Part shown: one piece after another, positions 51,208 to 60,738 of the stretch
Position numbering within the stretch: the first letter of the stretch is position 1
Layout: each line of letters starts with the position of its first letter
Origin: Arthrobacter caoxuetaonis
GTDB taxonomy: Bacteria > Actinomycetota > Actinomycetes > Actinomycetales > Micrococcaceae
Direction: 5' to 3'
Length of the DNA: 64,000 nucleotides
Assembly (NCBI RefSeq): GCF_023921125.1
Contig: NZ_CP099466.1
Coordinates: 558,001 to 622,000 of the forward strand
Translations under genes and position numbers: made by a program
Notes under the pieces: generated by a model
What the model saw: only the letters and a program-made list of their open reading frames with translations
Databases searched by the model: none
Told to the model about the DNA's origin: nothing

Positions 51208-53635
51208 GTGCTGGGCTGCCCTCCACTATTTCCACATCCATTATCCGGTGTATTGACACTACGCGCTCAACGTCGCGCCGCGGATCGAAGACCCTGACCC
51301 GGCCCTCGCCTACCGAAAGGGGAACGAAGATCTCCTGCCGTTCATTCCCCTGGCTGTCCACCACTCCCATCCGCACGGAACTCTTGGTGCGGATGGCCTT
51401 GCGCAGCGTCTCCAGCCCTACCAGCGGCATCGACTCATCATTATGTTTGGCCACAGCCGGCCCGCGGCCGCGGAGCGCAGCCAGCTGGGCATCCAGGTCC
51501 TCATCACTGAGTTCCCATTGGTTCACCCGGGTACTGGACGACGACGGTGCCGGCACAGGGGGGCGGACATGGGAACCGTTGGCCTCGCGGGCCCTGCCTT
51601 CCATGACCGGCGCGTAGCCGAGGCCGCGGATAGCCAGTGCGAGTTCCTGCGGCGTGGCAGCGGAGGAAACCACTGTCGGCGCAATCCGCGTCAGCCCCAG
51701 CGGCGCGGAGCGGGGATCGGCAACCAGCGCGTTGAGCGCTGCCTCGTCGTCACTGCGCAGGTAGGACCAGGCTGCACCGATGCGCAGGCGCCCATGGCGG
51801 CTGGCGGTGTCTTCCACGAGGTAGCGCAGCGGCTGCGGAACCTCGGTGGCAGAGTAGTGGGACAAAAACTCCAGGATCGAGGCGGCGTCCATATCGGCAT
51901 CAAGGGCGCGGCGGATGGAATCTGCCGAGAAGCGGTAGATCGCGGCAGGTCCGCGGCCCTCGGCATCTGAGATGAGGGAGAGCTGCCGGGCGACTGAAGG
52001 ATCCAGGTAACCGGGTGCCACCGCGGTCAGGTCGGCCTGGAGCAGGAATGAACTCAGGGGTGCCGGCAGGGCCTGGTTTAGCCTTCCGGTCGCCCTCCCG
52101 AAATCGGAGGCGGCCACCGCGTGGCCGAGTTCAGAGAGGGCACCCGATCCGATGAGGCCCAGCTGGGCAGCCTCCTTGAGGATGCCCGGAACCAGGCGGG
52201 CGAACCTGCGCTGCAGCCTGGGCTGATGCCAGGTCAGTGCGCCGATCAGGTCCTCGACGTCGAACGCTGCCGAATGGGTTTCCTGGCCAACGCCCGCGGC
52301 GGAAAGTTCGGACAGCATTTCCAGGGCCCGGCGCCGCACGAGGGGCGCATCCGGGCGCGAGAGCTCTCCGGCCAGGGCATTAATCACTCCTCCGCCGGGC
52401 AGCGGTCCGCCCACCAGCGAGGGCGCCCGCTCTGCCTCCAGCCAGGATTCCACCAGCCGGCGCCACTGCAGCTCGCGGTCCAGGGTCAGCCAATCGGTTT
52501 CGGCAGTTCCCCACCGTGCGGTGGCAGCATCAAGAACCAGCAGGCCGGAGAGGGCAGCCAGCTCCAACAGCCAGGCCGTACCCATGGGGTCCAGCCGCAG
52601 TGCTTCGGAGACGCGCCGCACCTCCCGCACGCCCACTCCGCCCGACCGCAGGGTTCCAATGGGTGCCTCCGCAGCGACGGCCAGCAGTTCGGTCATGAGG
52701 CGCAGGGTTTCAGCTACCGCTCCGAAGGCCGCGTTGTCGCGCAGGGTATTCGGCACCGCCCGCGGTGTCGGGGACACAGGCTCAAGCTGGAAATCAGAAA
52801 CGATGACATGGCCGCGCGACGCCTGGCCTACGGGACGGGGCAGCTCCACATGCAGGGCATCCAGCGGCACCAGCAGGCCGTGCGCGACGAGCCATTCGAC
52901 CGGAGTCGGCGAGGGATTATCCAGCACGGCGCGGCTGATGGCGGCCTTCTTCGGGATGGTCCCGACAGGGGAGTACTTGAACCGGCGCAGCAGGTCCCCG
53001 GTCTGCGGCGGTGCGTCAGCCAGGAGGGCGTTCCAGCCCGCCGGGTCCGAGACCAGGTGATGCAGGGAATGTGCCGCCGTGGCGGGAGTGTCTGCCTTCT
53101 CGATGGGCAGGCCGCGCTTTCTCAGCCCCTCCACGATCTCGACGAGGCGTTGCCCGAACTCGGGCTGCTGGGCAGCGAGCGTGGAATACGGACGGCCAAG
53201 CCCTGCCGGGTAGGCGCCCAGCGCCTCACCCAGAACGGACACCGGCAGGTAGAAGCGGCGTCCGGCGTCGGCCTTCGGGGCGCCGGGGTGGGGGCGGGCA
53301 CGGCGCAGCAGCGCCAGCTGGTGCAGGTAACTGAGGATCGAATCCAGGGCCTTGATGGTTGAACCGGCGATCGAGGCCTTCAGCCAGGAGGCCGTTGTGC
53401 TGAGGTGTGAGTCCTCATTGGTCGTGAGATCCAGCGCTTCGAGGACCTGCATCTGGGGAGCCGTGAGCTTTTCCAGCGCCCGCTGGACGCTGATGCGCGT
53501 GGATGCGCGGGCCGCCAGGGCCTGGAAATCCGGCACCGGAGGAAGCACCAGGTCAGGCCGGGCGGTCAAAAGCTCACGCAGTTGTTCGTCACTGCGCGCT
53601 GCAAGGTCTTCGGCCAATGCTCGGATCGCGGACAT
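51200..53635 (-). CDS. XPB-associated large protein (Helicase_C_3/Ssl2 N-terminal-like)
   Basis: An 811-residue protein without helicase motifs. The C-terminal 250 residues include GLTRIAPTVVSSAATPQELA and a last WYL-like small beta domain (KSSVRMGVVDSQGNERQEIF, VRVFDPRRDVERVVSIHRIM). The middle resembles the helicase XPB/Ssl2 N-terminal region. It always seems to accompany XPB in Actinobacteria and may regulate or load it. ATG 53635 is preceded by TAACGT 8 bases upstream, which suggests a leaderless mRNA. The open frame extends 24 codons further upstream, without a ribosome-binding site. Confidence 0.85.
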   Translation of the reverse strand: MSAIRALAEDLAARSDEQLRELLTARPDLVLPPVPDFQALAARASTRISVQRALEKLTAPQMQVLEALDLTTNEDSHLSTTASWLKASIAGSTIKALDSILSYLHQLALLRRARPHPGAPKADAGRRFYLPVSVLGEALGAYPAGLGRPYSTLAAQQPEFGQRLVEIVEGLRKRGLPIEKADTPATAAHSLHHLVSDPAGWNALLADAPPQTGDLLRRFKYSPVGTIPKKAAISRAVLDNPSPTPVEWLVAHGLLVPLDALHVELPRPVGQASRGHVIVSDFQLEPVSPTPRAVPNTLRDNAAFGAVAETLRLMTELLAVAAEAPIGTLRSGGVGVREVRRVSEALRLDPMGTAWLLELAALSGLLVLDAATARWGTAETDWLTLDRELQWRRLVESWLEAERAPSLVGGPLPGGGVINALAGELSRPDAPLVRRRALEMLSELSAAGVGQETHSAAFDVEDLIGALTWHQPRLQRRFARLVPGILKEAAQLGLIGSGALSELGHAVAASDFGRATGRLNQALPAPLSSFLLQADLTAVAPGYLDPSVARQLSLISDAEGRGPAAIYRFSADSIRRALDADMDAASILEFLSHYSATEVPQPLRYLVEDTASRHGRLRIGAAWSYLRSDDEAALNALVADPRSAPLGLTRIAPTVVSSAATPQELALAIRGLGYAPVMEGRAREANGSHVRPPVPAPSSSSTRVNQWELSDEDLDAQLAALRGRGPAVAKHNDESMPLVGLETLRKAIRTKSSVRMGVVDSQGNERQEIFVPLSVGEGRVRVFDPRRDVERVVSIHRIMDVEIVEGSPAHG

Positions 53636-53675
53636 CGTCCAATACGTTACCCGAGTGGAGGCGAAAACAAACGGG

Positions 53676-53981
53676 TCAGCCTCGCCGCCGGCGCACGATT
53701 GAGTCAATTACCAGCCCCGCCATCAGCACAAAAGCGATCGGCAGGGCGTAGAAAGCGCCGGCAGCAAAACCGGGCCAGACGCTTTCGCCGCGCAGCGCTT
53801 CCAGGAGCAGGGCAGCAAGGCTCGCGACGCCGGCAAGCGCCAGCAGCGCGGCCAGCACCGTCACAATCAGCCGCAGCGGTGAACGGGGGGTGCGGGGGGC
53901 AGCTCCGGCGCCCTCGGAATGAGCGGGCCCGCCGGGAGAGTTGGCAGCAGATTTTCCCGGGTGCGGGAGGCGTTCGTCCAT
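53676..53981 (-). CDS. Small hypothetical membrane protein
   Basis: A 101-residue protein: a Pro/Gly/Ser-rich N-terminal 35 residues, then two transmembrane helices (LIVTVLAALLALAGVASLAALLL and FYALPIAFVLMAGLVIDSIV) and an Arg-rich C-terminal end (RRRRG). Both ends are predicted to be in the cytoplasm. Function unknown. The gene lies 40 bases upstream of the XPB-partner gene on the same strand and diverges from the cold-shock gene. Confidence 0.65.
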   Translation of the reverse strand: MDERLPHPGKSAANSPGGPAHSEGAGAAPRTPRSPLRLIVTVLAALLALAGVASLAALLLEALRGESVWPGFAAGAFYALPIAFVLMAGLVIDSIVRRRRG

Positions 53982-54053
53982 GATGTTTAACGCTAACAGC
54001 TAAAATTTCCGGCCATCAAAGCGGACACTGGAGTGCGATTAGCAGCGTCGGGA

Positions 54054-54059
54054 TATTCT
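54054..54059 (+). promoter_or_regulatory. Possible -10 box of the second cold-shock gene
   Basis: TATTCT lies 150 bases before GTG 54210, implying a long 5' leader like those of other cold-shock mRNAs, which are thermally regulated. The leader includes the inverted repeat GATGCACC...CGCCGCATC near 54150-54185. I see no good -35. Confidence 0.35.
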
Positions 54060-54209
54060 AAAGGGAACAGACTTCACCGTAGTATCTCTGGAAGTGCCCT
54101 GCCGCCCGGCTGGGAGAGCGATGCAGGGAATCAACGGAGATTCGCTGCGGATGCACCACCGTATGCGGCGGGACCGCCGCATCCATTAGCTAAGAACGAG
54201 GTAAGCGAA

Positions 54210-54593
54210 GTGCCCATCGGCAAGGTCAAGTGGTTCGACACTGGCAAGGGATTCGGATTCCTGGCCACTGACGACGGCCAGGAAGTTTTTCTGCATGCCT
54301 CCGCACTTCCCTCCGGTGTGAGCGAGGTGAAGCCTGGAACCCGCATGGAGTTTGGTGTGGCGGACGGCCGCCGCGGGCCGCAGGCGCTTTCCGCGCGCAT
54401 CCTGGAAGCTCCGCCCTCGGTGGCGAAGGCCACGCGCAAGCCGGCTGACGACATGGCCGTGATTACCGAAGACCTTATTAAACTGTTGGACGGCATTTCC
54501 AACGGACTGCGCCGGGGCCGGTACCCCGAGAAAAAGCACGCAACCAAGGTTGCTGCAGTGCTGCGGGCCGTCGCCGATGACCTTGACGCATAG
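54210..54593 (+). CDS. Cold-shock domain protein with C-terminal helical extension
   Basis: A 127-residue protein from GTG 54210, with GAGG 8 bases upstream. Residues 1-68 are a cold-shock domain (VKWFDTGKGFGFLATDDG, EVFLHASAL). Residues 70-127 are an extension with a helical region (DDMAVITEDLIKLLDGISNG and RYPEKKHATKVAAVLRAV). This longer form is known in Actinobacteria and differs from the 67-residue protein at 40279. It is followed 15 bases later by the DUF3027 gene on the same strand. Confidence 0.9.
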   Translation: MPIGKVKWFDTGKGFGFLATDDGQEVFLHASALPSGVSEVKPGTRMEFGVADGRRGPQALSARILEAPPSVAKATRKPADDMAVITEDLIKLLDGISNGLRRGRYPEKKHATKVAAVLRAVADDLDA

Positions 54594-54608
54594 GGGCAGA
54601 TCCACGCA

Positions 54609-55130
54609 GTGAACACAACCGACACCTTCGTTCCAGAAGAGCCGAAAAAACCCGCGGCACGGAAGCCCCAGCGCCGGCCCTCCAAACCGGACGCCGTGCT
54701 GGCAGCTGCCGTGGAGACGGCACGCGCCGGGCTCCTGGAAGTGGTGCCGGAGGTCCAGCTGGGAGAGTGGATCGGGGCAGTGCCTGAAGCTGACCGGCTG
54801 GTCACCCACCGGTTCCAGGCGAATCGGGCCGGCTACCGCGGCTGGCAGTGGTACGCCACCGTTGCGCGGGTTCCCCGCGGAAAGGTCGCCACGGTCTGCG
54901 AAGTCGGACTGCTGCCCTCCGAGGACTCTGTCCTGGCTCCGGAATGGGTTCCGTGGTCCGAGCGGCTCCGTCCGGAGGATGTTGCTGCCCAGGCAGAAGT
55001 AAAGGCAGGGGAGCGCGCAGAGAACGCTGCCCCCGAAAATGAGGAACCCCGGACCGGGGCTGAAGAGCAGGAAAAGGCAGTCGAACCGGAAGAGGACGCA
55101 GCCGACGGCGCGGCCATGGAGGACGAATAA
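54609..55130 (+). CDS. DUF3027 family protein
   Basis: A 173-residue protein from GTG 54609. The core (residues 28-125) has VPEVQLGEWIGAVPEADRLV, then FQANRAGYRGWQWYATVARV and EVGLLPSEDSVLAPEWVPWS, characteristic of DUF3027. The last 45 residues are an acidic tail (Glu, Ala, Asp). No function is known to me. It is consistently next to the long cold-shock protein in Actinobacteria, which hints at a shared role in RNA handling (inference). Confidence 0.85.
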   Translation: MNTTDTFVPEEPKKPAARKPQRRPSKPDAVLAAAVETARAGLLEVVPEVQLGEWIGAVPEADRLVTHRFQANRAGYRGWQWYATVARVPRGKVATVCEVGLLPSEDSVLAPEWVPWSERLRPEDVAAQAEVKAGERAENAAPENEEPRTGAEEQEKAVEPEEDAADGAAMEDE

Positions 55131-55184
55131 CAGTTGAGCAGGCGGAACCAGGTTCTTGATCCCGGAAGGGAGAAGTGAATCCAC

Positions 55185-56459
55185 ATGTTCCGTTCGCTTC
55201 GCATCTTCAACTACCGCATCTGGTTCATTGGAGCCCTGGTCTCCAATATCGGCACCTGGATGCAGCGCACGGCCCAGGACTGGCTGGTCTATGACATCCT
55301 GACGAACCAGGATGCCGCGGCCATGGGCATTGTGATGGCGCTCCAGCTTGGACCCCAGCTGCTGCTCGCCCCCTGGGCCGGGCTCATCGCCGACAGTTAC
55401 GACCGGCGAAAGGTCCTGCTCACCACCCAGGTATCCATGGCTGCCCTGGGCGCCGGGCTGGGATTGCTGGTGCTCTCGGGACATGCGCACCTGTGGCACG
55501 TCTACGCTTTCGCGCTGGCGCTGGGTGTCGTCTCGGCGATTGACGCCCCGGCCCGCCAGAGTTTTGTCTCCGAGGTGGTCTCCGAGGAGAACCTGCCCAA
55601 CGCCGTCGCGCTGAACAGTGCGTCCTTCAACGGTGCCCGCATGGTCGGCCCCGCAGCAGCGGGCCTGCTGACCGTGGCGGTCGGGCCCGGCTGGGTGTTC
55701 CTCATCAATACCGTGACTTTTGCGGCGATGGTCCTGGCGCTGCTGAAAATGCGCAGCGCGGAGCTGCGGGTGCTGCCCAAGGCGCCTCCGGGCAAGGGGC
55801 GCATCCGGGCAGGGCTGAAGTACGTGAAGTACCGGCCGGACCTGGTCATGGTCTTGGTGGCGATCTTCATCGTGGGCACATTCGGCCTCAACTTCGCCGT
55901 ATATATAGCAGCCATGGCCCGCACCGAGTTTGGCCAGGACGCGGGAATCTTCGGTCTGCTGAACTCGATCATGGCCATAGGTTCTGTCTGCGGGGCACTG
56001 CTCTCCGCCCGGCGGGAACGCCCGCGGCTGCGCTTCATCTTCGGGGCTGCGGGAGCATTCGGGGTTTCCTGCCTGCTTGCGGCGTTCTCCCCGAACCTGT
56101 GGATCTTTGCCCTGTCCCTGATTCCCACCGGGCTGTTTGCGCTGACCCTGATGACAAGCGCAAATGCCTATGTGCAGACGACGACGACCCCCGTCATGCG
56201 CGGGCGTGTCATGGCGCTGTACTTCGCCATTTTCATGGGCGGGACGCCGCTTGGTGCGCCGATCGTGGGTTGGGTGTCCAACGCTTTCGGACCGCGGTGG
56301 AGCCTTGGGGTCGCGGCGGCATCGGGCATCATCACCGCCGTGGTGGGACTGGTCTGGGCCTGGCGTTCCCACCATCTGCGCCTGCACTACGACCGCACCG
56401 TCCGGCGGCGCCTCTACCTGACGACCCGGGAAACGGAACAGGACCCCAAACCGCGGTAG
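55185..56459 (+). CDS. MFS transporter (EntS/MFS_3 type)
   Basis: A 424-residue transporter with about 11-12 helices: FNYRIWFIGALVSNIGTWMQ, DAPARQSFVSEVVSEENLPN, SFNGARMVGPAAAGLL and MRGRVMALYFAIFMGGTPLG. The motif layout is that of the enterobactin-exporter EntS-like branch, shared with the protein at 31610 but without its extra domain. The likely role is drug or siderophore efflux. The ribosome-binding site is GGAAGGGAGAAG, 10 bases before ATG 55185. It converges on serC. Confidence 0.88.
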   Translation: MFRSLRIFNYRIWFIGALVSNIGTWMQRTAQDWLVYDILTNQDAAAMGIVMALQLGPQLLLAPWAGLIADSYDRRKVLLTTQVSMAALGAGLGLLVLSGHAHLWHVYAFALALGVVSAIDAPARQSFVSEVVSEENLPNAVALNSASFNGARMVGPAAAGLLTVAVGPGWVFLINTVTFAAMVLALLKMRSAELRVLPKAPPGKGRIRAGLKYVKYRPDLVMVLVAIFIVGTFGLNFAVYIAAMARTEFGQDAGIFGLLNSIMAIGSVCGALLSARRERPRLRFIFGAAGAFGVSCLLAAFSPNLWIFALSLIPTGLFALTLMTSANAYVQTTTTPVMRGRVMALYFAIFMGGTPLGAPIVGWVSNAFGPRWSLGVAAASGIITAVVGLVWAWRSHHLRLHYDRTVRRRLYLTTRETEQDPKPR

Positions 56460-56509
56460 CGGCGGGGCCCTGTTCGTGCGGCTGCCCGGCGGGTGCCGGA
56501 TGCCTGCTG

Positions 56510-57688
<1,179 letters not shown>

Positions 57689-57868
57689 TCAACACCCGGC
57701 GGCCGTGACGTTCCTATTTGTGACCGGGTGCCCTAAGGTGGCCCGCGCCATGGTGTTTGGGCCCGTTTCGGTGCGATGGGCTAACGTGGAACCGAACCTG
57801 CGGCGCGGTCTGCGCCACGCCGGTTTTCCATCCCTTCTCTTCCGCACGAATGCTAGGAGCGGCTGGTC

Positions 57869-58582
57869 ATGACGGACCTCATAGACACAACTGAGATGTA
57901 TCTTCGAACCATTCTGGAACTCGAAGAGGAGAACATCGTGGCTCTCCGGGCGCGGATTGCCGAGCGTCTGCGCCATTCCGGTCCTACGGTCTCCCAGACC
58001 ATCGGCCGGATGGAACGCGATGGCCTGGTTGTGGTTTCGGGAACCCGTCAGCTGGAGCTGACCGAATTCGGACGCCGGCGGGCAACGGAGGTCATGCGCA
58101 AGCACCGCCTGGCCGAGCGCCTGCTGGCCGACGTGATCGGACTGGACTGGGCCTACGTCCATGACGAGGCCTGCCGCTGGGAACACGTGATGAGCGAACG
58201 GGTGGAACGGCGGCTCTACGACTTGCTGGGACACCCCACAGAGTCGCCCTACGGGAACCCCATTCCAGGCCTGGAGGCGATTGGCGGGCTGCCCTCGGCG
58301 CAGACAACCAGCTGCCTGAATTTGGTCTCGGCGGTGGGTTCTGCCCAGCCGGGAGAAGAGATGCTGCTGGAACGGCTGGCCGAACCGATCCAGGTGGATC
58401 CCGAACTGCTGACCCAGCTCGATGAAGCCGGCCTGCGGCCCGGCGCCACCATTACGGCGGAGGTGGTAGGCGGCTATATCTCCGTGCGGGTTCCCGGGAT
58501 TGAAGGCGCACTGGAACTGCCCGCGGAAGTGGCATCCCACGTCTTTGTCGCGCAGCCCGCCCGCGACATTCCGGTGTCCTGA
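57869..58582 (+). CDS. ideR: Iron-dependent repressor of the DtxR/IdeR family
   Basis: A 237-residue metalloregulator: N-terminal winged helix (TILELEEENIVALRARIAER, TVSQTIGRMERDGLVVV), dimerisation domain and C-terminal SH3-like domain. The metal ligands of DtxR are conserved at the same positions: Met10, His79, Glu83, His98, Cys102, Glu105 and His106. Cys102 marks an iron regulator, not MntR. With Fe(II) it would repress siderophore and uptake genes, such as the siderophore-interacting protein at 37295. AGGAGCGG precedes ATG 57869; a TAACGT -10 box lies at 57782-57787. Confidence 0.93.
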   Translation: MTDLIDTTEMYLRTILELEEENIVALRARIAERLRHSGPTVSQTIGRMERDGLVVVSGTRQLELTEFGRRRATEVMRKHRLAERLLADVIGLDWAYVHDEACRWEHVMSERVERRLYDLLGHPTESPYGNPIPGLEAIGGLPSAQTTSCLNLVSAVGSAQPGEEMLLERLAEPIQVDPELLTQLDEAGLRPGATITAEVVGGYISVRVPGIEGALELPAEVASHVFVAQPARDIPVS

Positions 58583-58614
58583 TAACGGAATGGTATCTTT
58601 TCGACTTTTTACCC

Positions 58615-58620
58615 TATAGT
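58615..58620 (+). promoter_or_regulatory. -10 box of the first riboswitch transcript
   Basis: TATAGT, preceded by an A/T-rich TCGACTTTTTACCC stretch, sits about 20 bases before the predicted aptamer. The -35 region is not recognisable. Confidence 0.45.
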
Positions 58621-58637
58621 TGCATCTGACTACAGCA

Positions 58638-58838
58638 ACCCCACCGCTTACCGGTCCGACAGCCGAACCCTGCCACTGGACCGCAGGTGCAACCGTTCGA
58701 AGGCAGGGGCGGAGGACCCAATCACCGGCAGCAGGGCTGCCTTGGGGTGAAGCCTCCGAGCAGCATGGAATCCTTGCGGATCCCGTGCGTCAGAGGCCGA
58801 GTTTTCTCTACTCGAATCCGACAGCTAACTTCGCAGGC
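58638..58838 (+). ncRNA. c-di-AMP riboswitch (ydaO-yuaA type) 1
   Basis: The segment holds the conserved ydaO landmarks: a 5' GCCGAACCCTGCC stretch, GGGGCGGAGGACCCAA, TTGGGGTGAAGCC, and near the 3' end CGAATCCGACAGCTAAC followed by TTCGCAGGC. The last block is almost identical to one in front of the gene at 59908. ydaO RNAs bind cyclic di-AMP and turn off cell-wall hydrolase genes in Actinobacteria. The M23 peptidase gene starts 20 bases later, so control could be by hiding its start region or by early termination. Confidence 0.85.
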
Positions 58839-58857
58839 TTTGCAGAGAGGGAAAAAC

Positions 58858-59622
58858 TTGTCGAAGCATGCAGCTTCGGGCAGGCGCAGAGCCGAAACAC
58901 CGGCTGCACCGCTGCGCCCACGCTCCACCGACCGGTCAACAGGCCGGCGCCGCGCAGAAACAGTCCAGCGCCCCCTTGGGGCGTCGGCACAGAAGCTGGC
59001 CATTGGTGCTGCGGCATCGGGCCTGGTCCTGACGGTCGCCCTGCCTACGACCGCTGCTGCCGATATTCCGATGGAGCAGCCCACGCCGTCAGCGGCACCT
59101 GCCGTGTCGGCGGATCCGAACGTCACACTGAGCTTCGACCGGGCGGCGCTTACCAGCAAGTTTGATCCGGACGCCAAGCTCCAGGGGCTCACCGTGGCCG
59201 GAATGGACGTCACGCCGGCCGCGGCCAAGGGCACACTGGCCACGCCGCTGGAATCCGAACTGGTGCAGGCCTCGTCCTTCGGTTACCGGGTCAGTCCGAT
59301 CACGGGAGCAGCGGGAGAGCTGCACACCGGCCAGGACTTTGCTGCTGCCTGCGGGACCGAGGTCACGGCAGCAGCCAGCGGCACCGTTACCTTTGCCGGG
59401 TGGCATGCCCTCGGCGGCGGGAACCGCGTGGTCCTCGATCACGGCAATGGCGTGGAGACGACGTATAACCACCTTTCCGCCATCAGCGTGTCTGTGGGGG
59501 ATAAGGTCCAGCGCGGCCACTTGGTGGGCGCCAGCGGCAGCACCGGCGCATCAACCGGCTGCCATCTGCATTTCGAAGTAATGGTAAACGGCACTGCTGT
59601 CGACCCTCTTGGGTGGTTGTGA
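58858..59622 (+). CDS. Secreted M23 (LytM-type) peptidoglycan endopeptidase
   Basis: A 254-residue protein from TTG 58858 with AGAGAGG 7 bases upstream. The N-terminal 40 residues are Arg-rich and precede one hydrophobic helix (LAIGAAASGLVLTVALPTTAAA) serving as signal peptide or anchor. The C-terminal M23 zinc peptidase domain has His156 and Asp160 in ELHTGQDF, plus His205 and the HLHFEV motif with His238. It cuts stem-peptide cross-bridges outside the membrane. Expression is probably switched off by c-di-AMP through the RNA upstream. Confidence 0.88.
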   Translation: MSKHAASGRRRAETPAAPLRPRSTDRSTGRRRAETVQRPLGASAQKLAIGAAASGLVLTVALPTTAAADIPMEQPTPSAAPAVSADPNVTLSFDRAALTSKFDPDAKLQGLTVAGMDVTPAAAKGTLATPLESELVQASSFGYRVSPITGAAGELHTGQDFAAACGTEVTAAASGTVTFAGWHALGGGNRVVLDHGNGVETTYNHLSAISVSVGDKVQRGHLVGASGSTGASTGCHLHFEVMVNGTAVDPLGWL

Positions 59623-59651
59623 TCCGCTCAACACGCTTTCGTGACCTGAGC

Positions 59652-59680
59652 GTGACATTTCCCTGATGTTGTTATATTCT
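59652..59680 (+). promoter_or_regulatory. Promoter of the second riboswitch operon
   Basis: GTGACA (59652-59657) and TATTCT (59675-59680) are separated by 17 bases, a good vegetative-type promoter just before the aptamer. Transcription would start near 59687. Confidence 0.7.
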
Positions 59681-59687
59681 CGTCACC

Positions 59688-59889
59688 GTGCCTGGTTCGC
59701 AAAGACCGGGCACTCTCGAACAGTTCGCCGAGCTCTGCCACTGTCTGAGATCCGTTCGCAAAAATCGCATGGCAGAGGCGGGGGAACCAATTTTGGGTTT
59801 CGTAAGAAGCCCTAGGGGTTAAGTTGCTGGACCTAGCCGTCCGCAGCCGGGTGACTCCCATCCGAATCCGACAGCTCACCTCGCAGGCG
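59688..59889 (+). ncRNA. c-di-AMP riboswitch (ydaO-yuaA type) 2
   Basis: It has the landmarks TTCGCCGAGCTCTGCCAC, GGCAGAGGCGGGGGAACCAA, then AAGCCCTAGGGGTTAAG, GGGTGACTCCCATCCGAATC and CGACAGCTCACCTCGCAGGC. It matches the first copy in the 3' core and differs in peripheral helices, so the two are paralogous regulators rather than a recent duplication. The two NlpC/P60 genes follow on one transcript; the start codon at 59908 is 19 bases after the aptamer. Confidence 0.88.
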
Positions 59890-59907
59890 TTGGGAGAGGC
59901 AAACACT

Positions 59908-60702
59908 GTGTCATCAAACACGTCCGGACGCCACCGTGCGCCCGCAGTCCAAACCAGCCCGCTTACGGCGCTTTCCAAAGCCGTAACCGCCAACGCAGGA
60001 TCTGTCGGCCGTCAGGCCGCCGTCGTCGTCGCAGCTTCCGGCCTCGTCCTGGCCGCAGGTATGCCGGCGCAGGCCGCACCGGTCTCCACTGACCGCCAGG
60101 CACTGGAATCCACCCCCCTCAACGTTGTGACCTCCAACGGGACCGTCACGGTCTCCGAGCAGGCACCTTTCGAACTTCCGGTTGAGCCCCTTGCCGGCTC
60201 GCTTTCCGGTGCCGAGATCCGCGCCGAAATTGCGGCAGCCGAGCTCGCGGCAGCCGAAGAAGCCGCAGCGGCACTCGCCGCCCAGCAGGAAGCCTATGCA
60301 GCCCAGCAGGCCGCAGCCGCTCCCGCAGCCGCAGCACAGGCCTCCACCGGCCTCACCACGGCGTCTTCCGCTCCGGTGGCCGAGGTTAGCGCCAGCGGCG
60401 TTGCAGCCGGACTGGTAGCTTCTGCCTACTCGCAGATCGGCGTGGCGCAGGACTGCACCGCCATGGTCGAGAAGGCACTGCGCTCGGTCGGCAAGTCCGT
60501 CGGCGACCTCGGTCCCTCACAGTTCTTCGCTTTCGGTGCCGTGGTTGGCACTCCGCAGGCAGGCGACCTGGTAATCACCGGCGGCCACGTAGCCATCTAC
60601 GTCGGCAACGGCCAAGTCATCTCCGGTGGCCTGAACGGCATGAACACCGGCCTGCACTCCCTGTCCGACCTTCCCGGCGCAAGCTTCGTCCGCGTCAGCT
60701 GA
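59908..60702 (+). CDS. Secreted NlpC/P60-family peptidoglycan hydrolase 1
   Basis: A 264-residue protein from GTG 59908 with GGGAGAGG well spaced. A 33-residue charged N-region precedes the hydrophobic signal core (VGRQAAVVVAASGLVLAAGM). A long Ala/Glu/Gln-rich helix spans 100-140. The C-terminal domain is NlpC/P60-like: Cys183 in GVAQDCTAMVEKAL and His227 in GGHVAIYVGNGQVISGG. Such enzymes cleave D-gamma-glutamyl-meso-diaminopimelate or equivalent stem bonds. The Cys motif is followed by Thr rather than the usual Ser-Gly, so it is a divergent member. Confidence 0.82.
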   Translation: MSSNTSGRHRAPAVQTSPLTALSKAVTANAGSVGRQAAVVVAASGLVLAAGMPAQAAPVSTDRQALESTPLNVVTSNGTVTVSEQAPFELPVEPLAGSLSGAEIRAEIAAAELAAAEEAAAALAAQQEAYAAQQAAAAPAAAAQASTGLTTASSAPVAEVSASGVAAGLVASAYSQIGVAQDCTAMVEKALRSVGKSVGDLGPSQFFAFGAVVGTPQAGDLVITGGHVAIYVGNGQVISGGLNGMNTGLHSLSDLPGASFVRVS

Positions 60703-60738
60703 CGCGCGGTTGCCTGAAACTACGGAGAAACACCTTCC

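Noticed and set aside
49468..51297. 609-residue plus-strand open frame over the XPB helicase
   Set aside because: The minus-strand helicase motifs are complete; this frame has none.
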